Part shown: positions 26,354 to 34,298 of the stretch, in pieces | Layout: every line of letters starts with the position of its first letter | Numbering within the stretch: position 1 is the stretch's first letter | Assembly (NCBI RefSeq): GCF_945859825.1 | Contig: NZ_CAMAPC010000017.1 | Span: forward strand, 1 to 64,000 | Length of the DNA: 64,000 nucleotides | Direction of reading: 5' to 3' | DNA from: Pseudoalteromonas holothuriae | GTDB lineage: Bacteria > Pseudomonadota > Gammaproteobacteria > Enterobacterales > Alteromonadaceae | The notes under the pieces: model-generated | Told to the model about the DNA's origin: nothing | Seen by the model: the letters and a program-made list of their open reading frames with translations, nothing else | Databases searched by the model: none | Position numbers and translations under genes: made by a program

Positions 26354-27439
26354 CTATGCCTCTTGTTTTTGACCTGAGTCTAACAAATTGTATTTTTTCA
26401 AATATCCACGTAGCTGATGATACGTTAAACCAAGCATTTGTGCAGTTTTCTTTTGGTTAAATTGACTGTGTTTGAGTGCGTTTTCTATTAAGTTAATTTC
26501 AAAATCATTAGAGAGTGATTTTAAGTCACATGGAAACTCAATTTCAGGGTCTGGCTTGACCACTTCAATTGTGGGTGATTGCTCTTGTGCAACAACGGTT
26601 GTTGCAACTGGCATATGACTATTAACTATTTGGGCTTTAACGCGCTGTTTAGGGCGATGCGGACTTTCAAATGGGTCTAACACAATATTGTGTACGGGGA
26701 GGCTTTCGCTGCCATGGCGGTACAAGCTTCGTTCGATAACATTTTTTAGCTCACGTATGTTGCCGGGCCAATCATATTCTAATAGCTTGTCTGTGGCTTT
26801 GCGCGTAAAACCACTGAAAAGTGACCAATGTAAATCGCGCGCCATATTTATTGCAAATTGTTCAGCAAGCAGCAAGATATCTTCTTGTCGGGCTCTTAAC
26901 GGTGGTAGAGTGATCACATCAAAGGCCAACCTATCGAGCAAGTCGTGGCGAAATTCACCATTATCAGCAAGTGTAGGTAGGTCTTCGTTAGTTGCACATA
27001 CTAAACGGGTATCTACTTTTACGGTGCTCTTACCACCCACACGCTCAAATTCGCCATATTCAATCACACGCAATAATTTTTCCTGAACCATTGCAGAGGT
27101 ATTTGCTAGTTCATCCAAAAATAACGTACCGCCATTGGCGCGCTCAAAGCGTCCTTCATGGCGCTTACTTGCGCCGGTGAAGGCACCACTTTCGTGACCA
27201 AATAACTCACTTTCGAGCAAGTTTTCATTGAGCGCTGCGCAATTTAGCTTAATATAGCTTTGTTCCCAACGTTCAGACAGATAATGCAATCGTGCTGCGA
27301 TGAGCTCTTTACCTGTACCTCGTTCACCAATAATGAGGACGGGTTTTTCAAGTGGTGCAAGTTGTGAAACTTGATCTAGCACAGTTAAAAAGCTGTCAGA
27401 TTGACCGAGTAAATTATCCTGTTGGCGAAACTGGCTCAT
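26354..27439 (-). CDS. pspF: PspF, sigma54 enhancer-binding activator of the psp genes
   Basis: A 361-residue AAA+ activator without a receiver domain, as expected for PspF. Walker A is GERGTGKE (38-45), the sigma54-contacting loop is GAFTGA (85-90), and Walker B lies in GGTLFLDELAN. The arginine-finger/sensor region is FRHDLLDRLAF. A C-terminal Fis-type helix-turn-helix is at about 330-355 (NQKKTAQMLGLTYHQLRGYL). It is longer than the 325-residue E. coli protein because of a linker rich in Val/Pro/Gln. PspA normally inhibits it by direct contact. It diverges from pspA and leads the sap genes. Confidence 0.96.
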   Translation of the reverse strand: MSQFRQQDNLLGQSDSFLTVLDQVSQLAPLEKPVLIIGERGTGKELIAARLHYLSERWEQSYIKLNCAALNENLLESELFGHESGAFTGASKRHEGRFERANGGTLFLDELANTSAMVQEKLLRVIEYGEFERVGGKSTVKVDTRLVCATNEDLPTLADNGEFRHDLLDRLAFDVITLPPLRARQEDILLLAEQFAINMARDLHWSLFSGFTRKATDKLLEYDWPGNIRELKNVIERSLYRHGSESLPVHNIVLDPFESPHRPKQRVKAQIVNSHMPVATTVVAQEQSPTIEVVKPDPEIEFPCDLKSLSNDFEINLIENALKHSQFNQKKTAQMLGLTYHQLRGYLKKYNLLDSGQKQEA

Positions 27440-27466
27440 ATTGCCTAACTCTTAGTTATTTTTACT

Positions 27467-27517
27467 AACTGTTAGTGTATTTGAAAAAAGCAGGGAACTA
27501 AAGATTTTTTTCAAATA
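27467..27517. promoter_or_regulatory. Probable PspF binding region with a 12-bp dyad
   Basis: The pspF-pspA gap contains GTTAGTGTATTTG (27471-27483), which resembles the core of the E. coli PspF upstream activating site (TTAGTGTAATTC). Overlapping it is a perfect 12-bp inverted repeat TATTTGAAAAAA / TTTTTTCAAATA (27478-27489 and 27506-27517) with a 16-nt centre. It is about 80-95 nt upstream of the sigma54-type promoter, a suitable enhancer distance. Binding is inferred. Confidence 0.5.
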
Positions 27518-27561
27518 ATATAACTATATGATATATCTGTTCTTTTTAGGTTTTAAAAAGT

Positions 27562-27577
27562 TGGCAAGCAATTTGAT
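27562..27577 (+). promoter_or_regulatory. sigma54-type -24/-12 promoter of pspA
   Basis: TGGCAA-N5-TTGAT fits the sigma54 consensus TGGCAC-N5-TTGCW in spacing and in the invariant GG. The -12 GC is changed to GA. It lies 49 nt upstream of the pspA start, downstream of the putative PspF sites, in the position known from E. coli. Confidence 0.65.
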
Positions 27578-27625
27578 ATATGTAATGTAAGCTATTTAAA
27601 TTTATAAACCAAAGAGGTAAAGATT

Positions 27626-28288
27626 ATGGGAATTTTCTCTCGTTTTGCAGATATCGTTAATTCTAATATCAATGCCATTTTAGATAAAGCAGAAGATCCA
27701 GAAAAAATGGTTCGCCTTATCATTCAAGAAATGGAAGATACACTTGTAGAAGTACGTTCTACTTCGGCAAAAACATTAGCAGAAAAGAAAGAGCTAACAC
27801 GTCGTGTTGAGCAACTAAACGAACAAACACAGCAATGGCAAGAAAAAGCTGAGTTAGCACTGAATAAAGAACGTGAAGACTTAGCCCGCGCAGCACTGAT
27901 GGAAAGACAAAAGTCTGAAGATGCGGCGCAAAGTGTTCAGTCTGAATTAGAGCACGTTGAAACACATATTGAAAAACTGCAACAAGAGGTTGCTACCTTA
28001 CAAGAAAAGCTCGCTGATGCCAAAGCAAGACAAAAAGCTATTGTGCTTCGTCAACGTTCGGCTGAATCTCGATTGGAAGTGAAAAAAGCGCTTGATAGCT
28101 CTAAAGTAGAAGATGCATTGAATCGCTTTGAACGTTATGAAACCAAAATTGATGGTTTAGAATCTCAAGTTGAGTCATACGATTTAGGTAAAAAATCGTT
28201 AGCGGACGAAATTGCAGACTTGCAAAAAAATGAGAAAGTAGACGATGAGTTGGCTGAACTAAAGAAAAAACTAGCAAAAAATAAGTGA
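27626..28288 (+). CDS. pspA: PspA, phage-shock protein A (ESCRT-III/IM30 family)
   Basis: A 220-residue, almost entirely alpha-helical coiled-coil protein that coats stressed inner membrane and, when unstressed, holds PspF inactive. The amphipathic N-terminal helix MGIFSRFADIVNSNINAILD and EDPEKMVRLIIQEMEDTLVE match the family closely. The length equals E. coli PspA (222). The start is supported by AAAGAGG 9 nt upstream. It is the first gene of pspABC-ycjX-ycjF. A stable hairpin follows the stop, which could help keep PspA more abundant than PspB and PspC. Confidence 0.97.
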   Translation: MGIFSRFADIVNSNINAILDKAEDPEKMVRLIIQEMEDTLVEVRSTSAKTLAEKKELTRRVEQLNEQTQQWQEKAELALNKEREDLARAALMERQKSEDAAQSVQSELEHVETHIEKLQQEVATLQEKLADAKARQKAIVLRQRSAESRLEVKKALDSSKVEDALNRFERYETKIDGLESQVESYDLGKKSLADEIADLQKNEKVDDELAELKKKLAKNK

Positions 28289-28296
28289 ACTTAAGT

Positions 28297-28327
28297 GGCA
28301 TCTATTGCGCTAAACTCAATAGATGCC
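28297..28327 (+). other. 11-bp hairpin between pspA and pspB
   Basis: GGCATCTATTG / CAATAGATGCC forms a perfect stem with a 9-nt loop. No T-run follows, so it is more likely an mRNA-processing or 3'-stabilising structure (or a partial transcription brake) than a full terminator. Confidence 0.7.
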
Positions 28328-28364
28328 TCAACACACATTCCGTCCTTTGTTTGGAGTACACGAT

Positions 28365-28595
28365 ATGGACTTAGAAGTTTTAGTAGCCCCGATTATTATT
28401 TTTATGTTGGTAGTGGCGCCTTTGTGGCTCATTCTACACTATCGTAGTAAAAAACAAGTAAGCCAAGGTTTAAGTGAGCATGAGCATCGTCAGTTATTAG
28501 AGCTTGCCAGTAAAGCTGAAAAAATGGCTGAACGAGTTGAAACATTAGAAGCTTTGCTTGATCAAGAGGCACCACAGTGGAGACGTAAAGTATGA
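28365..28595 (+). CDS. pspB: PspB, phage-shock protein B
   Basis: A 76-residue inner-membrane protein that with PspC senses envelope stress and sequesters PspA. One transmembrane helix (residues about 5-24, VLVAPIIIFMLVVAPLWLIL) precedes the HYRSKK segment and a cytoplasmic coiled coil ending in EAPQWRRK, as in E. coli PspB. I chose the ATG at 28365 because TTGGAG precedes it and the family starts here. The in-frame ATG at 28323 lies inside the hairpin and would add 14 foreign residues. It overlaps pspC by ATGA. Confidence 0.94.
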   Translation: MDLEVLVAPIIIFMLVVAPLWLILHYRSKKQVSQGLSEHEHRQLLELASKAEKMAERVETLEALLDQEAPQWRRKV

Positions 28596-29005
28596 GCAGC
28601 GTAAAACGTGAATTATTCCGCGATCCTAAGAGAGGAAAAATAGCGGGGGTATGTGCTGGATTAAGTGACTATTTTAACATGGAGCTTTGGTTAGTACGCA
28701 TTCTAGTGATCACCGCTGTGTTGTTATCTGGTGGGCCGTTATTTGTAGTTGCTTACATTGCGTGTTGGTTTATCTTAGATACTAAACCGGTTACTCAAGC
28801 ACATAAGACTAGCAGTGCTTACAGTAGCCAAGATGAAGACCCTATTTCGGTTAAATTTAAAGTATGGCAAAAGGGTGAGCCGCCAAGACGCGCGCTATTT
28901 GATTTAAAAGAACGCTTAACACGCCTTGATACTCGTGTACAAAGTATGGAAACGTATGTTACTTCAAGCGAATTTACCGTTAGCCGAGAGATTAACAAAC
29001 TGTAA
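28592..29005 (+). CDS. pspC: PspC, phage-shock protein C
   Basis: A 137-residue membrane protein. The PspC domain occupies residues about 5-65: RELFRDPKRGKIAGVCAGLS, then a hydrophobic segment VRILVITAVLLSGGPLFVVAYIACW. A cytoplasmic C-terminal tail with a coiled-coil-like part (LKERLTRLDTRVQSMETYV) follows. It works with PspB to release PspF from PspA. No pspD, pspE or pspG is present here; ycjX follows instead. Translation is coupled to pspB. Confidence 0.95.
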   Translation: MSSVKRELFRDPKRGKIAGVCAGLSDYFNMELWLVRILVITAVLLSGGPLFVVAYIACWFILDTKPVTQAHKTSSAYSSQDEDPISVKFKVWQKGEPPRRALFDLKERLTRLDTRVQSMETYVTSSEFTVSREINKL

Positions 29006-29027
29006 TTACAGCAAACATTAAGCTAAT

Positions 29028-29045
29028 GTGGCGTATTAACGCCAC
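29028..29045 (+). other. Small hairpin between pspC and ycjX
   Basis: GTGGCG-TATTAA-CGCCAC, a 6-bp GC-rich stem with no T-run. It sits over an alternative upstream ATG of ycjX at 29026, which argues against use of that ATG. Confidence 0.5.
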
Positions 29046-29082
29046 AGCGCTTAGCTGCACAATAGAGGGAATCTACTTCTTT

Positions 29083-30489
29083 ATGAAAGCAAAAATTGTT
29101 ACCCAAAAAGCCCTCGACAAACTAAAAAATAATACTCAAAAAGCGTTAAACCGCAGTTTAGACCGGCATATTAAATTAGCGGTAACTGGCTTTAGTGGAA
29201 GCGGAAAAACCGCTTTTATCAGTGCTCTTGTTAAACACCTAACAAGCCAAGCTAACAAGCAAAACCTCCCTTTTTTTGATGTGGTACGAGAAGACCGCTT
29301 AATAGCCGCTAAACAAGTACCCCAGCGAGCACTTGATATTCCAACTTTTGATTACCAAGGAGCCAGTGCTTGTTTATTAGCGGAGCAGCCAACATGGCCC
29401 GCGTCAACTGAGCGGATTAATACCTTAACTTTGGCGCTTAAGTTTCATACTCACAGTGGCTTGCGTGCGCATTTATCGCCCACGAGTACCGTTTATTTAG
29501 AGTTAATTGACTATCCAGGTGAGTGGCTTGCAGATTTACCTATGTTGTCACAAGACTACCAAACTTGGAGTCGCAACACTTTAGAACTATTACAGCGGGA
29601 TAAATATAAGCCATACAGCGACGCATTTTTATCTTTGCTTGATGTATTTAACGCCACTGATGATGTTGATGAACACGTATTGAAAACACTTGCGCAAAGT
29701 TATCAGCAGTTATTATGTAGGCTTAAAGATAAGACTAAATTAGCGCAGTTACAGCCGGGTAGAATGCTGATCCCGTCGGATTTGGCGGGGGCTCCTGTGT
29801 TATTGTTCTTTCCAGTAATGCCCGTAGATGATACTCATGAAAGTAGCCAATATAGGCAATTGGAAGCACGTTTTGAGGCCTATAAACAACAAGTTGTAAT
29901 GCCTTTTTATAAGCAGCATTTTTGTCAGTTTGATAGGCAGTTGGTATTAGTCGATGTGCTCAGTGCGCTCAATGATGGGCCCGATACCCTGCAAGCACAG
30001 CGTGAAGCGCTACAACATGTAATGCAAGTATTTAACTATGGCAAATCAGGGTTACTTAAGCGGCTATTTTATCCCAAGATTGATAAAGTCTTATTTGCTG
30101 CAAATAAATGTGACCATGTGAGCCCCTCACAACAATCTGATATCGCATTGTTACTAAACGATATGTTGGGTGAACAAAGGAATGAACTTCGCTTTAGTGG
30201 TGTTGCTGTTGATACGATGGCAATTTCGTCAGTGCAAAGTACTCAAGCTAAACAAGTCAATGACAATGGCCAACACTTAGAGTGTGTTTATGGCAAAGTG
30301 CTGGGCGAAAATGATTGGACAACCTATTTACCGCCGCAGCCACCTAATCATTGTATATCGGCGCAGCAGTGGCCAAAGTATGGATTTGAATTCTTGTCTT
30401 TTTATCCACAAAAAGCGCAACAAGGTAATTTAGGCCATGTTCGGCTTGATCACGCATTGCAATTTTTAATTGGAGATAAGCTAGTATGA
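29083..30489 (+). CDS. ycjX: YcjX-like P-loop NTPase (DUF463)
   Basis: A 468-residue protein with a P-loop GFSGSGKTAF near its N-terminus, a LIDYPGEWL switch-like segment and an FAANKCDHVS NKxD-type motif. Together these indicate a GTPase-like fold. Known YcjX belongs to the extended PspF regulon but its cellular role is unclear. The start at 29083 is preferred: the upstream in-frame ATG (29026) lies in a hairpin and adds residues unlike the family, while an AGAGGGA lies about 13 nt before 29083. The spacing is longer than ideal, so the start is moderately certain. It overlaps ycjF by ATGA. Confidence 0.9.
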   Translation: MKAKIVTQKALDKLKNNTQKALNRSLDRHIKLAVTGFSGSGKTAFISALVKHLTSQANKQNLPFFDVVREDRLIAAKQVPQRALDIPTFDYQGASACLLAEQPTWPASTERINTLTLALKFHTHSGLRAHLSPTSTVYLELIDYPGEWLADLPMLSQDYQTWSRNTLELLQRDKYKPYSDAFLSLLDVFNATDDVDEHVLKTLAQSYQQLLCRLKDKTKLAQLQPGRMLIPSDLAGAPVLLFFPVMPVDDTHESSQYRQLEARFEAYKQQVVMPFYKQHFCQFDRQLVLVDVLSALNDGPDTLQAQREALQHVMQVFNYGKSGLLKRLFYPKIDKVLFAANKCDHVSPSQQSDIALLLNDMLGEQRNELRFSGVAVDTMAISSVQSTQAKQVNDNGQHLECVYGKVLGENDWTTYLPPQPPNHCISAQQWPKYGFEFLSFYPQKAQQGNLGHVRLDHALQFLIGDKLV

Positions 30490-31541
30490 GTCAAAGTGAT
30501 GAGCTGCGTGCGGGCAGGCGTATAGAATCAATAAACGAACCTCCCATAGAGCAAGATAGTACGACAGCCAAGGGAAAGCGTGTTGAAGCGCTGCATATTG
30601 ATGAAGTAGACGATAACGCAACAGCCGACTCTTCTTCATTAGAGAGTAACGAGATTGAATTGGAACCGGTGTTTAATCACTCATCTAAGCGTTTTAGTTT
30701 TGGCAAACTCTTTTTATTGAGTTTATTGCTATTGGTAGTAGTAGAGAGCATATATAGCATAGCGGCAGCGATGCAAAATTCTTGGCTGCTGGCACTACTT
30801 TATATCAGTGTACTGGGGCTAGCCATAATAAGTACCGTGGTGTTTGTGGTAAAAGAAGCCGTTGCATTGCGACGTTTAAAGCATCATCAACAACATCAAC
30901 AAGACGGTGTTCGTTTACTTAATAGTATGCAAATTGGGGAAGCACATCATTGGCTCGAACCTTTATTAGAGTCTCATCCAAAATCGCAAGTGGCTGAATT
31001 TAAAGCAGCTGTTCAAGCACACCATACCGACAAAGAAGTACTGCAGCTATACGAGTCTAGCTTATTGCAATCGCAAGACCAAAAAGCAAAACAGCTTATA
31101 AATCAACACGCTACTACGAGTGCGATGTTGGTTGCCATGAGCCCTCTCGCGCTGGTGGATATGCTGGCAGTGCTTTGGCGCGGAGTACATTTAATTGAAG
31201 CGATCACTAAGCATTATGGTATGACATTGGGTTATCGCAGTCGTATTACCTTGTATAAATTGCTGGTAAAGCAAATGGTGTTTGTGGGGGCAACAGAGTT
31301 AGTGTCTGACTTAGCTGCAACAAGCTTGGGGGCTGAATTACTTGGTAAGTTATCAGCAAGAGCTGGGCAGGGGTTAAGTGCTGGGGTATTTACCGCGCGT
31401 TTAGGCTACAAGGCAATGGAGCTATGTAGACCATTACCGTGCTTAGAGCATAAACCGAGTTTGTTAAAGTCAACGGTAAACCAGCTAGTAAACACATTAC
31501 TTAAGCGAACTGAGCAAAGTGAAAAGCAAAGTAAAAGATGA
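30486..31541 (+). CDS. ycjF: YcjF-like inner-membrane protein (DUF697/TIGR01620)
   Basis: A 351-residue protein. An acidic disordered N-terminus (about 1-70) is followed by two transmembrane helices (about 73-125, FLLSLLLLVVVES and LLYISVLGLAIISTVVFVV). The C-terminal DUF697 domain contains VDMLAVLWRGVHLIEAIT. E. coli ycjF lies beside ycjX and is co-induced with it under PspF. The same pairing is preserved here directly behind pspABC. It ends the stress operon. No strong terminator follows before the next promoter region. Confidence 0.9.
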   Translation: MSQSDELRAGRRIESINEPPIEQDSTTAKGKRVEALHIDEVDDNATADSSSLESNEIELEPVFNHSSKRFSFGKLFLLSLLLLVVVESIYSIAAAMQNSWLLALLYISVLGLAIISTVVFVVKEAVALRRLKHHQQHQQDGVRLLNSMQIGEAHHWLEPLLESHPKSQVAEFKAAVQAHHTDKEVLQLYESSLLQSQDQKAKQLINQHATTSAMLVAMSPLALVDMLAVLWRGVHLIEAITKHYGMTLGYRSRITLYKLLVKQMVFVGATELVSDLAATSLGAELLGKLSARAGQGLSAGVFTARLGYKAMELCRPLPCLEHKPSLLKSTVNQLVNTLLKRTEQSEKQSKR

Positions 31542-31588
31542 GGTGACAACAATTTTGTACACTTAACGCTAAGTGATTAGCATAACCT

Positions 31589-31612
31589 AGCCGTCTTAGC
31601 GTCTGGCTTGCT
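31589..31612 (+). promoter_or_regulatory. Possible tandem MetJ boxes upstream of megL
   Basis: AGCCGTCT-TAGCGTCT repeats GTCT at an exact 8-bp spacing. The first half matches the met-box AGACGTCT at seven of eight positions and the second at five. It lies about 80-100 nt before the megL start. Fit with a sulfur-amino-acid gene is suggestive but the match is imperfect. Confidence 0.4.
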
Positions 31613-31691
31613 TGTGAATTTTGGCGTGCTGACTTATTTATATATTTATTAAATAAATCAATTAAAGAATAATAAGTTAGCAGGTTAATTT

Positions 31692-32879
31692 ATGAAGAAG
31701 TACCATGACAACACACAATGTATTCACGGGCCAGAGCATTTCAATGACCCACATGGCGCATTAACTGCTCCATTGTATCAAACCTCTACATTTAGTTTTA
31801 AAGATGCAGCGCAAGGGGCTGCTCGCTTTGCAGGAGAAGAGGCGGGCTATATCTATACGCGACTTGGCAACCCGACTACACGAGAGTTGGAACAAAAACT
31901 CGCACAGTTAGAAGAAATGGAAGACGCAGCCGCAACGGCAACAGGTATGGGTGCAGTATCTGCATCGGTATTGAGCTTTTTACAGCAAGGTGACCATCTA
32001 ATTGCATCTAGTGCGCTGTATGGGTGTAGTTTTGCATTATTTGCCCATATGTTGCCAAAATTTGGTATCGAAGTGACGTTTGTTGATATGACCAATGAAG
32101 CCGAGCTAAAAGCAGCAGTTAAACCAAACAGTAAAATGTTATTTGCTGAAACCCCCATCAACCCAAATATGACGGTATTAGATTTAAAAATGTTGGGGGA
32201 TTTCGCTAAACAACACCAGCTTATCAGTGTGATTGATAACACCTTTATGACACCCCTGCTGCAAAAGCCCAAACATTTTGGTATCGATATTGTTATTCAT
32301 AGTGCCACTAAATATTTAAATGGCCATGGTGATGTAGTCGCAGGGGTTGTATGTGGTACTCAAGAACATATTGAAGTCATTAAGCTGACTGTGCTCAAAG
32401 ATATTGGTGCAACAATAAGTCCTCATGATGCATGGTTGATAAATAGAGGTTTAAAAACATTAGCCGTGCGTATGGCTAGACACTGTGAAAGCGCACAAAA
32501 AGTGGCTGAATTTTTAGACAAGCACGCCAAAGTAAGCAGAGTTTTCTACCCAGGACTCAAGTCGCATCCGGGCTATAAGTTTCTTGGTGAGCAAATGAAA
32601 GGGGCTGGCGGCGTAATCGCTTTTGAAATCGACGGCAGTTTACAAGATGGAGAAGCGTTTATTAATGCCACAGAGCTTTGTACACTTGCGGTAAGCCTTG
32701 GCGATCCTGAGACATTAATACAACACCCTGCATCTATGACACACTCACCTTATACACCTGAAGAGCGTCAAGCTGCTGGGATCTCAGATGGTTTAATTCG
32801 TATTTCTATCGGTCTAGAGGATGTTGAAGATATTATTGAAGACTTAGAACAGGCATTTTTAGCTTTTGGTGTAAATTAA
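31692..32879 (+). CDS. megL: Methionine gamma-lyase
   Basis: A 395-residue PLP enzyme of the Cys/Met metabolism family. It cleaves L-methionine to methanethiol, 2-oxobutyrate and ammonia. The PLP Lys is K207 in HSATKYLNGHGD. The active-site pair is Y110-G-C112 (LYGCSF): the Cys is characteristic of methionine gamma-lyase and is usually another residue in cystathionine lyases and synthases. FAGEEAGYIYTRLGNPT and SLGDPETLIQHPASMTHS complete the family pattern. It closely resembles the 398-residue Pseudomonas putida enzyme. It is monocistronic, with a strong terminator. Confidence 0.93.
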   Translation: MKKYHDNTQCIHGPEHFNDPHGALTAPLYQTSTFSFKDAAQGAARFAGEEAGYIYTRLGNPTTRELEQKLAQLEEMEDAAATATGMGAVSASVLSFLQQGDHLIASSALYGCSFALFAHMLPKFGIEVTFVDMTNEAELKAAVKPNSKMLFAETPINPNMTVLDLKMLGDFAKQHQLISVIDNTFMTPLLQKPKHFGIDIVIHSATKYLNGHGDVVAGVVCGTQEHIEVIKLTVLKDIGATISPHDAWLINRGLKTLAVRMARHCESAQKVAEFLDKHAKVSRVFYPGLKSHPGYKFLGEQMKGAGGVIAFEIDGSLQDGEAFINATELCTLAVSLGDPETLIQHPASMTHSPYTPEERQAAGISDGLIRISIGLEDVEDIIEDLEQAFLAFGVN

Positions 32880-32902
32880 AAATTACACTAAAGTGTCATG
32901 AA

Positions 32903-32929
32903 ACCCGCCGTGTAGGCGGGTGTTTTTTT
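32903..32929 (+). terminator. Intrinsic terminator of megL
   Basis: ACCCGCC-GTGTA-GGCGGGT, a 7-bp GC-rich stem, followed by a run of seven T. Confidence 0.94.
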
Positions 32930-32942
32930 GACTGTACAAAAT

Positions 32943-32960
32943 TGTACGTTTAAATTTACA
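32943..32960 (+). promoter_or_regulatory. TyrR/PhhR-type operator upstream of phhAB
   Basis: TGTACG-N6-TTTACA matches the TyrR box TGTAAA-N6-TTTACA at ten of twelve defined positions with exact spacing. It overlaps a second small dyad GTACAA-AA-TTGTAC (32934-32947). It lies about 130 nt upstream of phhA, so activation from this site is plausible. No -24/-12 sigma54 element was seen between it and the gene. Confidence 0.6.
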
Positions 32961-33088
32961 AAATGGAACTTTATCCACTAGGCGTTGTTAGGCTGTACTA
33001 TTAAACTTTTCCTTACTTTTACATAGTATCGTAGCTACAAGTTGAAGCGCGATCATTAACGGTCGTCCGATGTAGTGAGAAGGTTATT

Positions 33089-33886
33089 ATGGCTAAATCG
33101 AGTAAATATACCTCCAAGCAACCTGATGCAAATGGCATCATTGCTTGGAGCGATGAAGAGAACCAAATTTGGTCAGAGTTAGTAGCTCGTCAGCTAAAAT
33201 GCATAGAAGGCAAAGCGTGTGACGAGTATATGGAAGGGCTTAAAAAAATAAACCTACCACATGATCGCATTCCACAATTACACGAGCTTAATGCAGTACT
33301 TGAAAAAGAAACCGGCTGGCAAGTTGCTCCAGTACCAGCGCTTATTGATTTTGATGAATTTTTCCGCTTGTTAGCGAACAAACAGTTCCCAGTAGCCACT
33401 TTTATCCGTAGTCGGGAAGAGTTTGATTATTTACAAGAGCCAGATGTTTTTCATGAGATATTTGGCCATTGTGCCATGTTAACTAATCCTGATTTTGCAG
33501 AGTTTACTCACAAATACGGTCAGTTAGGTTATGCAGCAGCCAAAAAAGACCGTGTGTATTTAGCTCGCTTATATTGGTTTACGGTTGAGTTTGGTTTGAT
33601 GCAAACGGAAAATGGTTTACGTATTTATGGTGGTGGTATTTTATCAAGCCCGGGTGAAACACAGTACGTATACACGGACAAGCCTGATATCTCACCATTA
33701 GAGGTAACCGATGTATTACGAACTCCGTATCGCATTGATATTATGCAGCCTGTGTACTACACCATTAACTCAATCCATGATTTATTTGATATTTCACAAA
33801 TGGATATCATGTCGTTGGTTGAAAAAGCAAAAGAGTTGGGCTTATTTGAGCCAAAATTTCCCCCTAAAGAAAAATTAGCAAGTTAA
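33089..33886 (+). CDS. phhA: Phenylalanine 4-monooxygenase
   Basis: A 265-residue bacterial aromatic amino-acid hydroxylase that converts L-Phe to L-Tyr with O2 and tetrahydropterin. The non-heme iron is bound by the triad H122 and H127 (HEIFGH) and E167 (FTVEFGL). The SSPGETQYVY substrate region is intact. It lacks the regulatory ACT domain of animal enzymes, as usual in bacteria. AGAAGG precedes the ATG. phhB follows 11 nt after the stop. The TyrR-like box upstream suggests induction by aromatic amino acids. Confidence 0.97.
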   Translation: MAKSSKYTSKQPDANGIIAWSDEENQIWSELVARQLKCIEGKACDEYMEGLKKINLPHDRIPQLHELNAVLEKETGWQVAPVPALIDFDEFFRLLANKQFPVATFIRSREEFDYLQEPDVFHEIFGHCAMLTNPDFAEFTHKYGQLGYAAAKKDRVYLARLYWFTVEFGLMQTENGLRIYGGGILSSPGETQYVYTDKPDISPLEVTDVLRTPYRIDIMQPVYYTINSIHDLFDISQMDIMSLVEKAKELGLFEPKFPPKEKLAS

Positions 33887-33897
33887 GGATTTATTAG

Positions 33898-34242
33898 ATG
33901 TCTGATTTAAGTGCACAAAAATGTGAAGCGTGTCGTGCTGATGCGCCTAAGGTGTCAGATGAAGAGTTAGCGGTACTGATCAAGCAAATTCCTGATTGGG
34001 TGCCTGAAGTGCGCGATGGCATTATGCAGCTAGAGCGTGTATTTAAGTTTAAAAACTTTAAAAAGGCGCTTGAGTTTACCAACCTTGTAGGTGCAATGGC
34101 AGAAGAAGAAGGTCATCACCCTGGTTTGTTAACCGAGTGGGGCAAAGTGACTGTAACTTGGTGGAGCCATTCTATCAAAGGTCTTCATAAAAATGATTTT
34201 GTTTGTGCCGCAAAGACAGACGATGTGTTTGCCGCACTGTAA
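33898..34242 (+). CDS. phhB: Pterin-4a-carbinolamine dehydratase
   Basis: A 114-residue enzyme that dehydrates the 4a-hydroxy-pterin released by PhhA, so that the pterin can be re-reduced. The family pattern is complete: EEEGHHPGLLTEWGKVTVTW with the catalytic His pair, then SHSIKGLHKNDF with the downstream Asp. The N-terminus carries a CEACRADA segment with two Cys. It is co-transcribed with phhA. Confidence 0.96.
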   Translation: MSDLSAQKCEACRADAPKVSDEELAVLIKQIPDWVPEVRDGIMQLERVFKFKNFKKALEFTNLVGAMAEEEGHHPGLLTEWGKVTVTWWSHSIKGLHKNDFVCAAKTDDVFAAL

Positions 34243-34261
34243 ATTGGCGTCAATATCTTAC

Positions 34262-34283
34262 AAGGGCCTCAATTGAGGCCCTT
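34262..34283. terminator. Bidirectional terminator between phhB and the S9 peptidase
   Basis: AAGGGCCTC-AATT-GAGGCCCTT is a perfect 9-bp stem between two convergent stops (34242 and 34299). The T-run on the plus strand is interrupted (ATTGTTT), so strength is moderate. Confidence 0.8.
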
Positions 34284-34298
34284 ATTGTTTGTGACTTG

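Noticed and set aside
31542..31691. Possible SAM riboswitch before megL
   Set aside because: No SAM-I, SAM-II or SAM-IV-like core could be drawn. The only recognisable signal is the GTCT pair.
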